Part shown: positions 41,007 through 50,681 of the stretch, one piece after another
Position numbering within the stretch: the stretch's first letter is position 1
Layout of the letters: each line of letters starts with the position of its first letter
Translations under genes and position numbers: made by a program
The notes under the pieces: model-generated
Told to the model about the DNA's origin: nothing
The model's database searches: none
What the model saw: only the letters and a program-made list of their open reading frames with translations
DNA from: Enterococcaceae bacterium OF42-14pH9A
GTDB lineage: Bacteria; Bacillota; Bacilli; Lactobacillales; Enterococcaceae
Reading direction: 5' to 3'
NCBI GenBank assembly: GCA_027692465.1
Contig: JAQEYU010000001.1
Span: 877,338-941,337 of the forward strand
DNA: 64,000 bases

Positions 41007-41483
41007 TCAGTAGCTGCTGTTGTTGTCCAGATCTTCTTTGGACTGACCGGTGACTGTCGGCTTGGAAGCAGCAGCTTGGGCTTCCATCAGGTCGCGGATG
41101 TCTTTCAGCAGGCTTTCGGTAGTGTCCGGTGTTTCTTCGACGGTCTCTTCTTTGGCAGCTTTACGGGCAGCCAGGTCTTTAGCGTGATTAGCCGCCTTGA
41201 TGATCAGAAACAGGACAAAGGCCGTGATCAGAAATGTAATGATGGCACTGATAACATCACCGAATTTAAAGGTGTTCCCGCGGAATTTCACATCCAGAAT
41301 GTTCAATGTGTCGTCCAAATCACTGCTGCCGGTAAACAGTGAAACAATCAATCCCACTAGCGGTGTAATCAATCCTTCAACCACTTTTGTGACGATGGCG
41401 GTAAAAGCAGATCCGATCACGACACCGACGGCCAGATCAAGGACACTGCCGCGCATAATAAACTCTTTAAATTCTTTGATCAT
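41007..41483 (-). CDS. mscL: Large-conductance mechanosensitive channel
   Basis: 158 aa; two membrane helices. Helix 1 MRGSVLDLAVGVVIGSAFTA is the pore helix, helix 2 follows the SLFTGSSDLDD loop, then a charged C-terminal bundle. Opens as an emergency valve on hypo-osmotic shock. The C-tail (about 115-158) is longer than in E. coli (136 aa) and rich in Ala/Glu/Lys. AAGGAGGAA precedes the ATG on the minus strand. Confidence 0.93.
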   Translation of the reverse strand: MIKEFKEFIMRGSVLDLAVGVVIGSAFTAIVTKVVEGLITPLVGLIVSLFTGSSDLDDTLNILDVKFRGNTFKFGDVISAIITFLITAFVLFLIIKAANHAKDLAARKAAKEETVEETPDTTESLLKDIRDLMEAQAAASKPTVTGQSKEDLDNNSSY

Positions 41484-41653
41484 AAAATAATTCCTCCTTT
41501 TTTTCCTTAAGAGCTGCCTGCGCTGCTTCGTTTTAACGGAGCGCGTATACAGGCTTTCTTATTTTCTTTTACAAGTATAGCGGAGAAAAAGCAAAAACTG
41601 AAATAATACGACAGCTGTCGCGGGCCTCGTAAAATTAAGAAAAAACCGGAATA

Positions 41654-41662
41654 TGCTATAAT
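41654..41662 (+). promoter_or_regulatory. Extended -10 promoter of the ymfF operon
   Basis: TGCTATAAT with hexamer 41657-41662; no evident -35. The leader to ymfF is about 180 nt and contains no recognised riboswitch. Confidence 0.55.
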
Positions 41663-41843
41663 TTAGTGAAAATGCTTTGAAAAACCGGCCTGGTTTTTCC
41701 CAGGCAGCGGCTTATTTTGGACGGCGGCTGTGAAGGAGCAGCCGTTGCCAAACCAAAAGCAGGCAAGGTACGCTTTTTGAACCGTAGATCAGTCCAGCTG
41801 ACGCCGTTTCAAAGGGGACCTTTTTCAAGAGAGGGGACACATC

Positions 41844-43112
41844 ATGACCAAACAGATCCAACCGGGGATCTTTCTGCATACGATCCCGACGGAAAAATTC
41901 AAAACGGTGCGGGTATTCATCCGCTTTTCGGCCCGTCATCAAAAAGCGACTGCGGCTGCCCGCACATTGTTGACCTCCTTATTGGAGACTAACAGCAAGC
42001 ATTATCCTACCCAAACGGCACTGAGCAGCCGTTTGGCAGAGCTGTACGGCGCAAGCTTCGGAGTCAGTATGGCCAAAAAAGGAGCCTTGCATCAAGTCAA
42101 TGTCGGGCTGACTTTAGTCAATGGTAAATACGTGGCTGATGATGAATTATTGGCACAGGGAATGGATTTTCTAAAGGAGATCCTCTTTGCGCCGAACATC
42201 AAAGAAGGGGCTTTTGATCAGGAAACTTTCGCTGTAGAAAAAGAGAATCTGAGTGCTTATATCAAGAGTATCGATGAGGACAAGCAGTCTTATGCGTCTT
42301 TACAGCTGCAGCAGCTTTTCTTTAAAGAAGCTGCCGATCAGCAGGTGCCGAGCTTCGGTACCTTGGCCACTCTTGAGGAGCTGAGTGCAGCGGATTTGGT
42401 GAGTACCTACCAAAAAATGCTGGAAAATGACCAGGTGGATGTCTTCATCGTGGGGGATCTGAGTGAGTCTGAGGCTGAGCAATTGGTTTCCGTATTGCCG
42501 TTTCCGCAGACGGAGCGGGTCCATCCGGAGATCTATTTTGAAGCTGTTGCTGATAATGTGATCACAGAAAAGCAGGAGCAGGAGCCTTTGACCCAATCCA
42601 AATTGAACATCGGCTACTGGACGGATATCACTTATGAAGATCTGCGCCGCTTTCCACTGATGGTCTTCAACGGCTTGTTCGGCGGCTTTCCTCATTCCCG
42701 CCTGTTCATGAATGTCCGGGAAAAGGAAAGTATGGCTTACTATGCTTCCTCCAGCTACGACAGCTTCCGAGGTTTTGTCAATGTCCAGACCGGGATCGAC
42801 GCTGCCAATCGCGACAAAGTACTGCATCTGGTAGCGCAGCAGCTGGAAAATCTCCAGCGGGGCGAGATCACTGCCGAGGAGCTGGCACAGACCAAGGCGA
42901 TGTTGAAGAACTCCTACCTGCTGTCGTTGGATAATTCGCAGGCGCTGATTGAAGGGGCCTATCTGGATAACTGGCTGCCGCAAGCGGCGTTGTCGGATGA
43001 AGAATTTCTGCGGATGATCGATGAAGTCACCGTTTCCGAAGTTCAGGCAGTCGCCCGTGATATCAAATTGAAAGCTGTCTATTTCCTGGAAGGAGTCAAA
43101 GCTGATGCGTAA
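41844..43112 (+). CDS. M16 peptidase-like protein YmfF (EF-P 5-aminopentanol modification)
   Basis: 422 aa, M16 fold without the HxxEH zinc site (the corresponding place reads TLLTSLLETNSKHYPT), so it is the inactive partner of YmfH. Context ymfF-ymfH-ymfI is conserved in Bacilli; YmfI and neighbours are needed for the 5-aminopentanol modification of EF-P in B. subtilis. GAGGGG precedes the ATG. Overlaps ymfH by 8 bp. Confidence 0.88.
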   Translation: MTKQIQPGIFLHTIPTEKFKTVRVFIRFSARHQKATAAARTLLTSLLETNSKHYPTQTALSSRLAELYGASFGVSMAKKGALHQVNVGLTLVNGKYVADDELLAQGMDFLKEILFAPNIKEGAFDQETFAVEKENLSAYIKSIDEDKQSYASLQLQQLFFKEAADQQVPSFGTLATLEELSAADLVSTYQKMLENDQVDVFIVGDLSESEAEQLVSVLPFPQTERVHPEIYFEAVADNVITEKQEQEPLTQSKLNIGYWTDITYEDLRRFPLMVFNGLFGGFPHSRLFMNVREKESMAYYASSSYDSFRGFVNVQTGIDAANRDKVLHLVAQQLENLQRGEITAEELAQTKAMLKNSYLLSLDNSQALIEGAYLDNWLPQAALSDEEFLRMIDEVTVSEVQAVARDIKLKAVYFLEGVKADA

Positions 43113-44421
43113 GATCCAATATGAACAAATCAACGAAACCCTGTATACCGAGGTCCTGCCCAACGGTTTGACGGTTTTCCTGCTGCCTAAAGCCGGCTTT
43201 CATAAGACATACGGCTTGTTTTCCACCAATTACGGCAGCATTGACAATGCCTTTGTACCGCTGGGAGAGACGGAGTCGGTGCAGGTTCCTGACGGTATCG
43301 CTCATTTTCTGGAGCACAAGATGTTCGAAAAAGAGGCGGGTGACATTTTCCAGACCTTCGGCAAACAAGGCGCCAGTGCCAATGCCTTCACCAGCTTCAC
43401 CAAAACCAGCTACCTGTTTTCGGCAACAGATAATATCCGCTTGAACCTGGAGACACTGCTGGATTTCGTTCAGGAACCGTATTTTACGGAAGCAAGTGTC
43501 AATAAAGAAAAAGGGATCATCGGCCAAGAAATCGGGATGTATCAGGATGATCCGTATTTCGTGCAGTTTTCCGGCCTGCTGGAAAGCTTGTATCCGGAAC
43601 ATCCGCTGGCAGTGGATATTCTCGGAACAGTCGCTACCATCGACCAGATTACGGCAGATGACCTCTACCTGTGTTACAACACCTTTTATCATCCCAGCAA
43701 TATGAAACTGCTAGTGGTAGGCAATATCGATCCGGAAGAGACCATGAGCTGGATTAAAGAAAATCAGTCCGGGAAAGAATTTCCGGCGGTTGAAGCCGGT
43801 GAGATCCAGCGGCGCTTGCCGGAAGAATCGCTGGCCCAGATCCGCAAGACGGCCAGTCGTCAGCTGCCTTTGACGCGTGGCAAAGGCGCTCTGGGCATCC
43901 GCGGGCTGATGTCGGAGCTGCCGGAGGATCCCACCGAGCTGCTGCGTTTTCGTTACGCCATGAACCTGCTCTTGGCGCTGCTGTTGGGCAATACCAGCGG
44001 CAACTATCTGCGGCTTTACAACGAAGGGATCATCGACGATTCCTTCGGGTTTGAATACAATCTCGACCGGGGCTTCCACTTTGCCGGTCTGTACGGCGAC
44101 AGCGACCAGCCGGAAGCGATGATCGACGCTGTTCAGGAGATTCTGATGGGCTATGCCGACGATCCCGAGGTCAATGAAGCCAATTTGGAGCTGCTGAAGA
44201 AAAAACTGCTGGGGAAATACTTCCAATCTTTGAATTCGTTGGAATACATCGCCAATCAGTTTACCCAGAGCCAGTTTGGCGAGTTGACGATTTTTGATGT
44301 GCCGGAGTTGATCCGGACCATCCGCTTGAAGGATGTGCTGGCCGCCGGTAAAACACTGATCAAAGAAGAAGCTGTCTGCCGCTATTTCCTGTTTCCGGAA
44401 GAAGGAGCGGATCAGGCATGA
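43105..44421 (+). CDS. M16 peptidase YmfH
   Basis: 438 aa. Inverted zinc motif HFLEHKMF (about 70-77) with the downstream Glu region, so probably catalytically active; C-terminal M16 domain contains NMKLLVVGNIDPEE. Forms a pair with YmfF. Overlaps ymfI by ATGA. Its physiological substrate is unknown. Confidence 0.9.
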   Translation: MRKIQYEQINETLYTEVLPNGLTVFLLPKAGFHKTYGLFSTNYGSIDNAFVPLGETESVQVPDGIAHFLEHKMFEKEAGDIFQTFGKQGASANAFTSFTKTSYLFSATDNIRLNLETLLDFVQEPYFTEASVNKEKGIIGQEIGMYQDDPYFVQFSGLLESLYPEHPLAVDILGTVATIDQITADDLYLCYNTFYHPSNMKLLVVGNIDPEETMSWIKENQSGKEFPAVEAGEIQRRLPEESLAQIRKTASRQLPLTRGKGALGIRGLMSELPEDPTELLRFRYAMNLLLALLLGNTSGNYLRLYNEGIIDDSFGFEYNLDRGFHFAGLYGDSDQPEAMIDAVQEILMGYADDPEVNEANLELLKKKLLGKYFQSLNSLEYIANQFTQSQFGELTIFDVPELIRTIRLKDVLAAGKTLIKEEAVCRYFLFPEEGADQA

Positions 44422-45143
44422 AAACGGCATTGGTGATGGGGGCCTCCGGAGATATCGGGGAGGCCGTCTGTCGGCGTTTGGCGCAAGCCGGTTGGTCCTT
44501 GTATTGTCATTGTTACAGTAATGAAAGAAAAGTCTTAAAATTTGTTAGTGAACTGTCTGAAAGCTATCCTCACCAAGATTTTTTTATGGTATGCTTAGAT
44601 ATGTTGAACTATCGTGAAATACCGCCGTTTCTGGCAGGTTTGTTCCAAGTGGACGGGGTGGTTTTTGCCGCCGGATTCACTAAATACGGCCTGTTGTCCG
44701 AGCACAGTCGCACCGACATGGAAAACTTGTGGAAGATCCACATGGAGACGCCGATGCTGCTGCTTTCGGCACTGGAGCCCAAGCTGCGACGAAGCGGGCA
44801 GGGACGAGTGGTGTTCATCGGTTCGGTTTACGGCTTGGCCGGCAGTGCAATGGAGACCGTCTACAGCGGTGTCAAAGGCGCACAGCAAAGTTTTGCCAAA
44901 GCTTATGCCAAAGAAGTCGCTTCACTGGGGATCACTGTCAATTGTGTGGCTCCGGGAGCGGTGGCTACGCAGATGAACCGCTCCTTCACTGATAGTGAAC
45001 TGGAAGCTTTGACTGATGAGATCCCGCTGGGCAGACTGGCGGCGACTAACGAAATAGCAGCGGCTGTCGCTTACCTTTTCCAAGAGGAGGCCCAGTATAC
45101 GACAGGCGTCACGATACCGGTGACCGGCGGCTGGCTGTCATGA
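44418..45143 (+). CDS. SDR oxidoreductase YmfI (EF-P modification)
   Basis: 241 aa short-chain dehydrogenase: Rossmann motif GASGDIGEAVCRRL near residue 8, catalytic Tyr and Lys in YSGVKGAQQSFAKAYAKE, and SVYGLAGSAME with the Ser. In B. subtilis the homologue reduces the 5-aminopentanone on EF-P to 5-aminopentanol. ATGA overlap with ymfH. Followed 22 bp later by rodZ. Confidence 0.9.
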   Translation: MKTALVMGASGDIGEAVCRRLAQAGWSLYCHCYSNERKVLKFVSELSESYPHQDFFMVCLDMLNYREIPPFLAGLFQVDGVVFAAGFTKYGLLSEHSRTDMENLWKIHMETPMLLLSALEPKLRRSGQGRVVFIGSVYGLAGSAMETVYSGVKGAQQSFAKAYAKEVASLGITVNCVAPGAVATQMNRSFTDSELEALTDEIPLGRLAATNEIAAAVAYLFQEEAQYTTGVTIPVTGGWLS

Positions 45144-45165
45144 TAAGACTGGAGAAGATGACTAC

Positions 45166-46098
45166 GTGGAAAACGTTGCAACGACTGTCGGACAACGACT
45201 GCGGCAGGCCCGTTTGAATAAAAATATTTCTCTGGATGAGCTGCAGCAGATCACCAAGATCCAACGCCGCTATCTGGAAGCAATCGAAAATGATGATTTC
45301 GACTCTTTGCCCGGTACATTTTATGTACGGGCATTTGTGCGCCAATACGCTCAAGCGGTAGGCGAAGACGGGGATCGGCTGGTAAATGTGCTGGACGGCA
45401 AGGAAAGCCTGACACCGCCACCGCCGAAACGGCCCCAACCGGAAACAGTCCAAGGTTCCCGTAAAGCACTCCACGTAGAGGAAAAAACCGGAAGCCCGGT
45501 GGTACGCCTGCTGCCGGTGATTTTTTTCAGCTTGGTAGCAATCACGATCATCGGGGTCGTGGCCTGGCAGACAATCCAAGACCGCAATTCCGATCCAATC
45601 TTGACTGATCCGGGTGCTTCCGTCGTTGTGGACAAACCGCAAGAATCCTCTACCAAAGAGTCGCAAGCACCGGAAAAAAGTTCTTCAAAAGCTGAACAGG
45701 AAAGCACGACCCAATCCTCCAGTGCGCCGGCTGAAAAGGTCATGAGCATGCAGATGATCAGTAACACCCAAGAAGTGGCAAATGTCCAGATCAATGACGC
45801 CAAGGCACCGTTGAAATTAGATTTTCAAGGTCAGCCAACCGGTCCTTGCTGGGTGGGTGTGATCGTCAATGGCGGCTATGTGTATCAATACACCCTGCAG
45901 GCCAATGAAGCCCAATCCACGACCCTTCCTGAGGGGACGACTGAAGCCAGTATTGTTTTGGGTGCCAGTGCCAATATCGCGATCAAAGTCAACGATCATG
46001 ATCTGCTGTTTACTGAAGCCGGTATGCAGGCGCTGCGAAAAACCATCAATTTGACGGTGGCTTATCAAGCGGCAGCCGGAACCAACGGCCAACAGTAA
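45166..46098 (+). CDS. RodZ-like helix-turn-helix membrane protein (YmfM)
   Basis: 310 aa. N-terminal HTH (VGQRLRQARLNKNISLDELQ, ITKIQRRYLEAIENDDF), a membrane helix at about 113-135 (LLPVIFFSLVAITIIGVVAW), a Ser/Glu-rich linker and a DUF4115 domain outside (about 190-305). RodZ anchors MreB to the membrane and helps set cell shape. The GTG start lies after GGAGAAGA. Conserved upstream of pgsA. Confidence 0.88.
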   Translation: MENVATTVGQRLRQARLNKNISLDELQQITKIQRRYLEAIENDDFDSLPGTFYVRAFVRQYAQAVGEDGDRLVNVLDGKESLTPPPPKRPQPETVQGSRKALHVEEKTGSPVVRLLPVIFFSLVAITIIGVVAWQTIQDRNSDPILTDPGASVVVDKPQESSTKESQAPEKSSSKAEQESTTQSSSAPAEKVMSMQMISNTQEVANVQINDAKAPLKLDFQGQPTGPCWVGVIVNGGYVYQYTLQANEAQSTTLPEGTTEASIVLGASANIAIKVNDHDLLFTEAGMQALRKTINLTVAYQAAAGTNGQQ

Positions 46099-46243
46099 CC
46101 GACGGCAGCAAAATCATTGAAAAACAAGTTCGCAGCAGAAGGGCTTTTTGAAAAAGCAGAGTGTATCTTCTCTGTGCTGTTGAAACAAATCGATTTTGAG
46201 AGCAAGGCGTCCAAGCAACCCAAGCGCTGCAGAAAGTACTCAA

Positions 46244-46267
46244 GTTTTCAAGAGTTATCTTGAAAAC
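46244..46267. repeat. Perfect 10-bp inverted repeat between rodZ and pgsA
   Basis: GTTTTCAAGA-GTTA-TCTTGAAAAC. No T-run, so an operator or mRNA stem is more likely than a terminator. It is about 60 bp upstream of the pgsA start. Confidence 0.55.
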
Positions 46268-46327
46268 AGACAATCCATATCAGTAGTTTAATCACTCGAA
46301 AAATAGAAAGAGAAGAGGTAGCTCCCA

Positions 46328-46906
46328 TTGAATCTTCCAAATAAACTGACTGTGCTCCGCATCTGTATGATCCCGGTCTTTATCCTGATCTTGGCTTTGC
46401 CGCTGGATTGGGGCACCTTGACTGTCGGTGATACCAGCCTTGCCGTCACTCATCTGGTGGCAGCTGTGATTTTTGCGGTAGCCAGTATCACAGACTGGTT
46501 GGACGGAAAAATCGCCCGGTCCCGCGGTCTAGTAACCAACTTCGGCAAGTTCGCCGATCCTTTGGCAGACAAAATGCTGGTGATGACCGCCTTCATCATG
46601 TTAGTCGAACTAGGAAAAGCACCGGCCTGGGTGGTGGCAATCATCGTCTGCCGCGAGCTGGCTGTGACCGGTCTGCGCCTGTTGTTGGTAGAACACGGAG
46701 AAGTCATGGCAGCGGCCTGGCCCGGAAAGGTCAAAACGGCGACACAGATGGTAGCCATCATCCTGTTGTTCATCAACAACATTCCATTCAGTCTACTGGG
46801 GCTGCCGTTGGATCAGATCATGCTGTATGCCTGCCTGATCTTTACAATCTACTCCGGCGTCGACTACTTTGCGAAAAATACTGCTGTCTTTAAAGGGTCG
46901 ATGTAA
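46328..46906 (+). CDS. pgsA: CDP-diacylglycerol-glycerol-3-phosphate phosphatidyltransferase
   Basis: 192 aa, about five membrane helices. CDP-alcohol phosphotransferase motif D-x2-DG-x2-AR-x8-G-x3-D-x3-D is complete (DWLDGKIARSRGLVTNFGKF then ADPLADK). Makes phosphatidylglycerol phosphate, precursor of the phosphatidylglycerol used by MprF, also encoded here. TTG start with AGAAGAGG upstream. Followed by a terminator. Confidence 0.94.
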   Translation: MNLPNKLTVLRICMIPVFILILALPLDWGTLTVGDTSLAVTHLVAAVIFAVASITDWLDGKIARSRGLVTNFGKFADPLADKMLVMTAFIMLVELGKAPAWVVAIIVCRELAVTGLRLLLVEHGEVMAAAWPGKVKTATQMVAIILLFINNIPFSLLGLPLDQIMLYACLIFTIYSGVDYFAKNTAVFKGSM

Positions 46907-46913
46907 GAAATGA

Positions 46914-46954
46914 CAACGAAACCGCTGTATCACTTCAGGTGCAGCGGTTTTGTT
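46914..46954 (+). terminator. Terminator of pgsA
   Basis: AACGAAACCGCTG and CAGCGGTTTTGTT arms; T-rich 3' arm. Confidence 0.85.
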
Positions 46955-46981
46955 GTAGCCTCTGGTTTAATCGGATAAAAT
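46953..46981 (+). promoter_or_regulatory. Promoter of the orphan gene before cinA
   Basis: -35 TTGTAG (46953-46958), 17 bp, -10 TAAAAT (46976-46981), starting inside the 3' arm of the pgsA terminator. Confidence 0.6.
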
Positions 46982-47008
46982 GATACGTACTTCAAAGGAT
47001 GTGGCGAA

Positions 47009-47818
47009 ATGAAATTTATCGATGTCGATCAGGCTCATATTATCGGATTTCTTCGACTTTTGGAGGAAGTATCCTTTACGGAACAAGTAAGTAATAAGGA
47101 TCATTCTTTGACGAATATCAAAGAACGTTATATGGCAGCCCCCAAGATGAAAGAACGACGGTTAGTTGGGATTTCAGATAGTGCCGGCAATTGGCAGGCA
47201 GGTTGCCTTCTCAGTGTGTTCGAAGACGCTCAACAAGTCGAGTTGACTACCGGATTTTTCGGCAAGGGGAGACTGCATAGTTTTTTTGAAGCGTTACTTG
47301 GATTTTTACGAATAGAGTATCCTGGCTGGCACTTTATCTTATCCGTACGAGATCATAATATTGGTCTGATCCAGCTGCTTGAAGACAAAGGAAAAGCGGC
47401 TTATTGGCAAGCAGTGGCTTTTCGCTGGCACCCGGAGGACCACAGAAAAGGGAAAAGTATTGCGCCTCAGTCTATCGGTTGGTTGTCAAAGAATGGCCGT
47501 TGGTTGGATACTGAATTTTCGGAAGGTTATTGGACCAGCAAAAGAATGGCAAGAGATTTTGAAAAATGGTTGGTATTTTCAGCTGAAGGGAATTTGCTTA
47601 CCTTGCGGATTCACCCGCAACAACTAGAGGTTTTTCATTGTATTATTGCAGCGAATGAGACGTTTGATATTTTTTTTAATGGAATAAATCAGTGGCTGGC
47701 AGCACAGGGCTATGAAGAGGTTTATTCCCTTGTTGAAAGAGCGAGTACAGAGTCAACGTACTTTGGTGAAAAGATGAGGCCACAGGAAGAATACGCAGAG
47801 TTTGTATGGCAACTATAA
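47009..47818 (+). CDS. Uncharacterised protein, inserted between pgsA and cinA
   Basis: 269 aa, soluble, rich in Trp (about ten). I do not recognise it. The N-terminal half ([60 protein letters not shown]) faintly recalls a GNAT fold with a peptide-like binding strand, but no acetyl-CoA P-loop is clear. AAAGGATGTG precedes the ATG and its own promoter precedes that. It looks more AT-rich than its neighbours and interrupts the conserved pgsA-cinA order, suggesting acquisition. The cinA Shine-Dalgarno follows 10 bp after its stop. Confidence 0.65.
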   Translation: MKFIDVDQAHIIGFLRLLEEVSFTEQVSNKDHSLTNIKERYMAAPKMKERRLVGISDSAGNWQAGCLLSVFEDAQQVELTTGFFGKGRLHSFFEALLGFLRIEYPGWHFILSVRDHNIGLIQLLEDKGKAAYWQAVAFRWHPEDHRKGKSIAPQSIGWLSKNGRWLDTEFSEGYWTSKRMARDFEKWLVFSAEGNLLTLRIHPQQLEVFHCIIAANETFDIFFNGINQWLAAQGYEEVYSLVERASTESTYFGEKMRPQEEYAEFVWQL

Positions 47819-47843
47819 AACAATCTATAAGGAGCTGACACAG

Positions 47844-49091
47844 TTGAAAGCAGAGATTATTGCGGTAGGGACCGAAATCTTATTGGGACAGATCATCAAC
47901 ACCAATGCGACATTTTTATCCGAAGAGTTGGCAGGAATGGGTTTTGAAGTCTACCATCACAGCGTTGTGGGGGACAATCGGGAACGTTTGACGGAGCTTT
48001 TGCAAACGGCCGCTGTCAGAAGTGATCTGATCGTTTTGTGCGGCGGACTGGGACCGACCACAGATGATCTTACCAAAGATGTTACGGCGGAATTTGTCGG
48101 GGAAGCATTGGTGGAGGATCCGGCTGGTTTGGCGAATTTGGAAGCCTTTTTTGAACAGGCACAGCGGCAGATGACGCCCAATAATCTGCGGCAGGTGCTG
48201 GTTTTTGAGCATGGGGAAGCTTTGCCCAACGAGACCGGCTTGGCGGTAGGAATCTTTTACCAAAAACCGCAGCAAACGGCGTATCTTCTTTTACCGGGAC
48301 CTCCCAGCGAATTGAAGCCGATGTTCCTGCATCATGCCAAGCCGCTTTTGGCACAGCGGCTGCCTCACACAGAGCGCCTGCTGTCGCGGGTGATGCGGTT
48401 TTACGGTATCGGGGAATCCAAGCTGGTGACAGAACTGGCAGAGCTGATCGACAGCCAGTCGAATCCGACGATTGCCCCTTATGCCAAGCCAAATGAAGTG
48501 ACAGTGCGTTTGACAGTCAAAACAGGGGACGAACAGGCCGGTGAGCAGCTGCTGGCCGAGACCGAGGCCCAGATCATGGATAAGGTGGGAGCCTATTTTT
48601 ACGGTTACGGGGAGGAAAACAGTCTGGAGAAGGTGGTGGTGGCGCTACTGAAAGACAAGCAGAAGACAGTGACAGCAGCCGAGAGCCTGACTTGCGGGCA
48701 GTTTCAGGCGACTTTGGGGAATGTACCGGGTGTTTCTGCGGTCTTTGCCGGTGGGTTTGTGACCTACGGAGCGGACACCAAGGAGCGCTTTCTGGGGATC
48801 TCACCGGAGCTGGTAGCAACTTATGGCACCGTCAGTCGGGAATGCGCTGAAGCGATGGCATTGGCAGCTTGTGAAAAAGCTGGCGCCGATTTTGGTTTGA
48901 GCTTTACCGGAGTCGCCGGACCCGATGAATTGGAAGGCCAACCGGCAGGAACAGTCTGGATCGCATTGGCGCAAGACGGGGAAGTCGAAAGCCGCTTGTA
49001 CCATTTTACCCGGGACCGAGCGTATGTCCGCCACAGCGCAGTGATGGCGGGATTGGATCTGTTGCGGCGGGCACTGCTTTCTGAAATCTGA
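47844..49091 (+). CDS. cinA: CinA-like protein (competence/damage-inducible)
   Basis: 415 aa from TTG 47844, 9 bp after AAGGAG, beginning [20 protein letters not shown] like the family; the frame extension to 47802 is rejected. N-terminal MoCF-like domain ([29 protein letters not shown]), C-terminal nicotinamide mononucleotide deamidase domain ([39 protein letters not shown]). NAD pyrophosphate/NMN recycling is known for homologues. Precedes recA, as in streptococci and Bacillus. Confidence 0.92.
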   Translation: MKAEIIAVGTEILLGQIINTNATFLSEELAGMGFEVYHHSVVGDNRERLTELLQTAAVRSDLIVLCGGLGPTTDDLTKDVTAEFVGEALVEDPAGLANLEAFFEQAQRQMTPNNLRQVLVFEHGEALPNETGLAVGIFYQKPQQTAYLLLPGPPSELKPMFLHHAKPLLAQRLPHTERLLSRVMRFYGIGESKLVTELAELIDSQSNPTIAPYAKPNEVTVRLTVKTGDEQAGEQLLAETEAQIMDKVGAYFYGYGEENSLEKVVVALLKDKQKTVTAAESLTCGQFQATLGNVPGVSAVFAGGFVTYGADTKERFLGISPELVATYGTVSRECAEAMALAACEKAGADFGLSFTGVAGPDELEGQPAGTVWIALAQDGEVESRLYHFTRDRAYVRHSAVMAGLDLLRRALLSEI

Positions 49092-49123
49092 AGCTGATGC
49101 AGAAAAAGGATTCTAAAGAAATG

Positions 49124-49137
49124 CGAAAATATGTTCG
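49124..49137. promoter_or_regulatory. LexA (SOS) box upstream of recA
   Basis: CGAAAATATGTTCG matches the Gram-positive box CGAACATATGTTCG at 13 of 14 positions. Located 7 bp upstream of the recA -35. Confidence 0.75.
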
Positions 49138-49144
49138 CTTTTTC

Positions 49145-49173
49145 TTGCAATTTCAAATGGGAAAAGCTATCAT
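49145..49173 (+). promoter_or_regulatory. recA promoter
   Basis: -35 TTGCAA (49145-49150), 17 bp, -10 TATCAT (49168-49173). The mRNA leader to the TTG start is about 150 nt. Confidence 0.75.
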
Positions 49174-49250
49174 AAGAGTACATTAAACGTAATGACAGAC
49201 AGAAATAAAGACGGTTCGGTGCAGTTTGCGGCCAATTTTATTTTGAGGAT

Positions 49251-49302
49251 AGGGGTGTCTGAAGGCTCCGGCGGGATTCGCAAGTTGGTGCTTTCAGTCA
49301 CG
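49251..49302 (+). repeat. Possible relic of the short MITE form in the recA leader
   Basis: GGGGTGTCTGAAGGC at one side and TGCTTTCAGTCACGCTCAGA at the other recall the ends of copy C. Weak similarity; could be chance. Confidence 0.3.
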
Positions 49303-49329
49303 CTCAGATACTTTAAGGAGGATCATCAT

Positions 49330-50382
49330 TTGGCAGACGATCGTAAAGCAGCCTTGGATGCTGCATTAAAAAAAATTGAGAAGAGCTACGGCAAAGGCGC
49401 CGTCATGAAATTAGGGGAAAAAGTAGATCAACGGATCTCGACGATTCCCAGCGGTTCTTTGGCTCTTGACGTGGCATTAGGTGTTGGCGGCTATCCCCGT
49501 GGCCGGATCGTCGAAGTCTACGGTCCTGAAAGTTCCGGTAAAACCACCGTGGCACTGCATGCCATTGCCTCTGTGCAACAAGAAGGCGGCACGGCAGCCT
49601 TTATCGATGCCGAGCATGCTCTTGATCCTTTGTATGCTCAAAAACTTGGAGTCAATATCGACGAATTGCTGTTGTCACAACCGGATACCGGTGAACAGGG
49701 GCTGGAGATTGCAGATGCCCTGGTATCCAGTGGTGCGGTAGATATCGTCGTGATCGACTCGGTAGCTGCCTTGGTTCCTCGGGCGGAGATCGACGGTGAG
49801 ATGGGGGATACCCACGTCGGTTTGCAAGCTCGTTTGATGTCTCAAGCACTGCGCAAGCTCTCCGGTTCTATCAATAAGACTAAGACGATTGCCGTCTTTA
49901 TCAACCAGATCCGTGAAAAAGTAGGGATCATGTTCGGTAACCCGGAAACGACCCCCGGCGGCCGTGCGTTGAAATTCTACGCGACGATCCGTTTGGAAGT
50001 CCGTCGTGCGGAACAGTTGAAATCGGGTACTGATATCATCGGGAACCGTACCAAGATCAAAGTTGTGAAAAACAAGGTTGCGCCGCCATTCAAAATTGCC
50101 GAAGTGGATATCATGTACGGTCAAGGGATCTCCCAAGAAGGTGAACTTCTGGATATGGCAGTCGAAAAGGACATCGTGGACAAGAGCGGTGCCTGGTATT
50201 CTTACAAAGGCGATCGTATCGGTCAAGGTCGTGACAATGCGAAAAACTATATCAAAGAGCATCCTGAACTCAAAGAAGAACTCAATGACCTGGTTCGGGC
50301 AGCCTATGGAATCGGTGAAGCCATTCCGGTTGTCGAAGACGCCGAAGGACAAGAAGAACTTCCATTGGATGGCGAAGAATAA
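49330..50382 (+). CDS. recA: Recombinase RecA
   Basis: 350 aa from TTG 49330, directly after AAGGAGGATCATCAT; the protein then starts [20 protein letters not shown] like other RecA. Walker A GPESSGKT at 65-72, Walker [11 protein letters not shown], loop L1/L2 region including [18 protein letters not shown]. The in-frame extension to 49192 is the leader. Acidic C-terminal tail. SOS-controlled by the LexA box upstream; a terminator follows. Confidence 0.97.
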   Translation: MADDRKAALDAALKKIEKSYGKGAVMKLGEKVDQRISTIPSGSLALDVALGVGGYPRGRIVEVYGPESSGKTTVALHAIASVQQEGGTAAFIDAEHALDPLYAQKLGVNIDELLLSQPDTGEQGLEIADALVSSGAVDIVVIDSVAALVPRAEIDGEMGDTHVGLQARLMSQALRKLSGSINKTKTIAVFINQIREKVGIMFGNPETTPGGRALKFYATIRLEVRRAEQLKSGTDIIGNRTKIKVVKNKVAPPFKIAEVDIMYGQGISQEGELLDMAVEKDIVDKSGAWYSYKGDRIGQGRDNAKNYIKEHPELKEELNDLVRAAYGIGEAIPVVEDAEGQEELPLDGEE

Positions 50383-50391
50383 TACGAGGTT

Positions 50392-50424
50392 AAACCGGTC
50401 AGCCAGCAGCTGATCGGTTTTTTT
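50392..50424 (+). terminator. Terminator of recA
   Basis: AAACCG-TCAGC and GCTGA-CGGTTT arms, T7. Confidence 0.88.
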
Positions 50425-50540
50425 AAAGCGGAAAACCTGCTGCGGCAGCACTTGTAAAAAGGGGTGTTTATTTTCAGCAAAATATCTGAAATAACAAGGT
50501 TTTGCGGAGGTTTGGAGAACGTCTTTTCCCCTTTAAAAAG

Positions 50541-50569
50541 TTGACAGTCCCCCTTACAAACATTAGAAT
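50541..50569 (+). promoter_or_regulatory. rny promoter
   Basis: Consensus -35 TTGACA (50541-50546), 17 bp, -10 TAGAAT (50564-50569). Confidence 0.8.
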
Positions 50570-50681
50570 AAAGTTGTGCACTTAGCACGCATGCGTATGT
50601 AGGCATGTTGATAATGTCATTTAAAAAGTTTATCAAAAAACTACAAGAATAACTAAATACGATAGTACGGAGGTGGATTTA

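Noticed and set aside
42300..43163. Minus-strand ORF of 287 aa antisense to ymfF
   Set aside because: Lies wholly opposite a well-supported gene, has no ribosome binding site and no recognisable family features.
49192..49329. N-terminal extension of recA
   Set aside because: It is the leader downstream of the promoter; RecA homologues start at the TTG at 49330, right after AAGGAGG.
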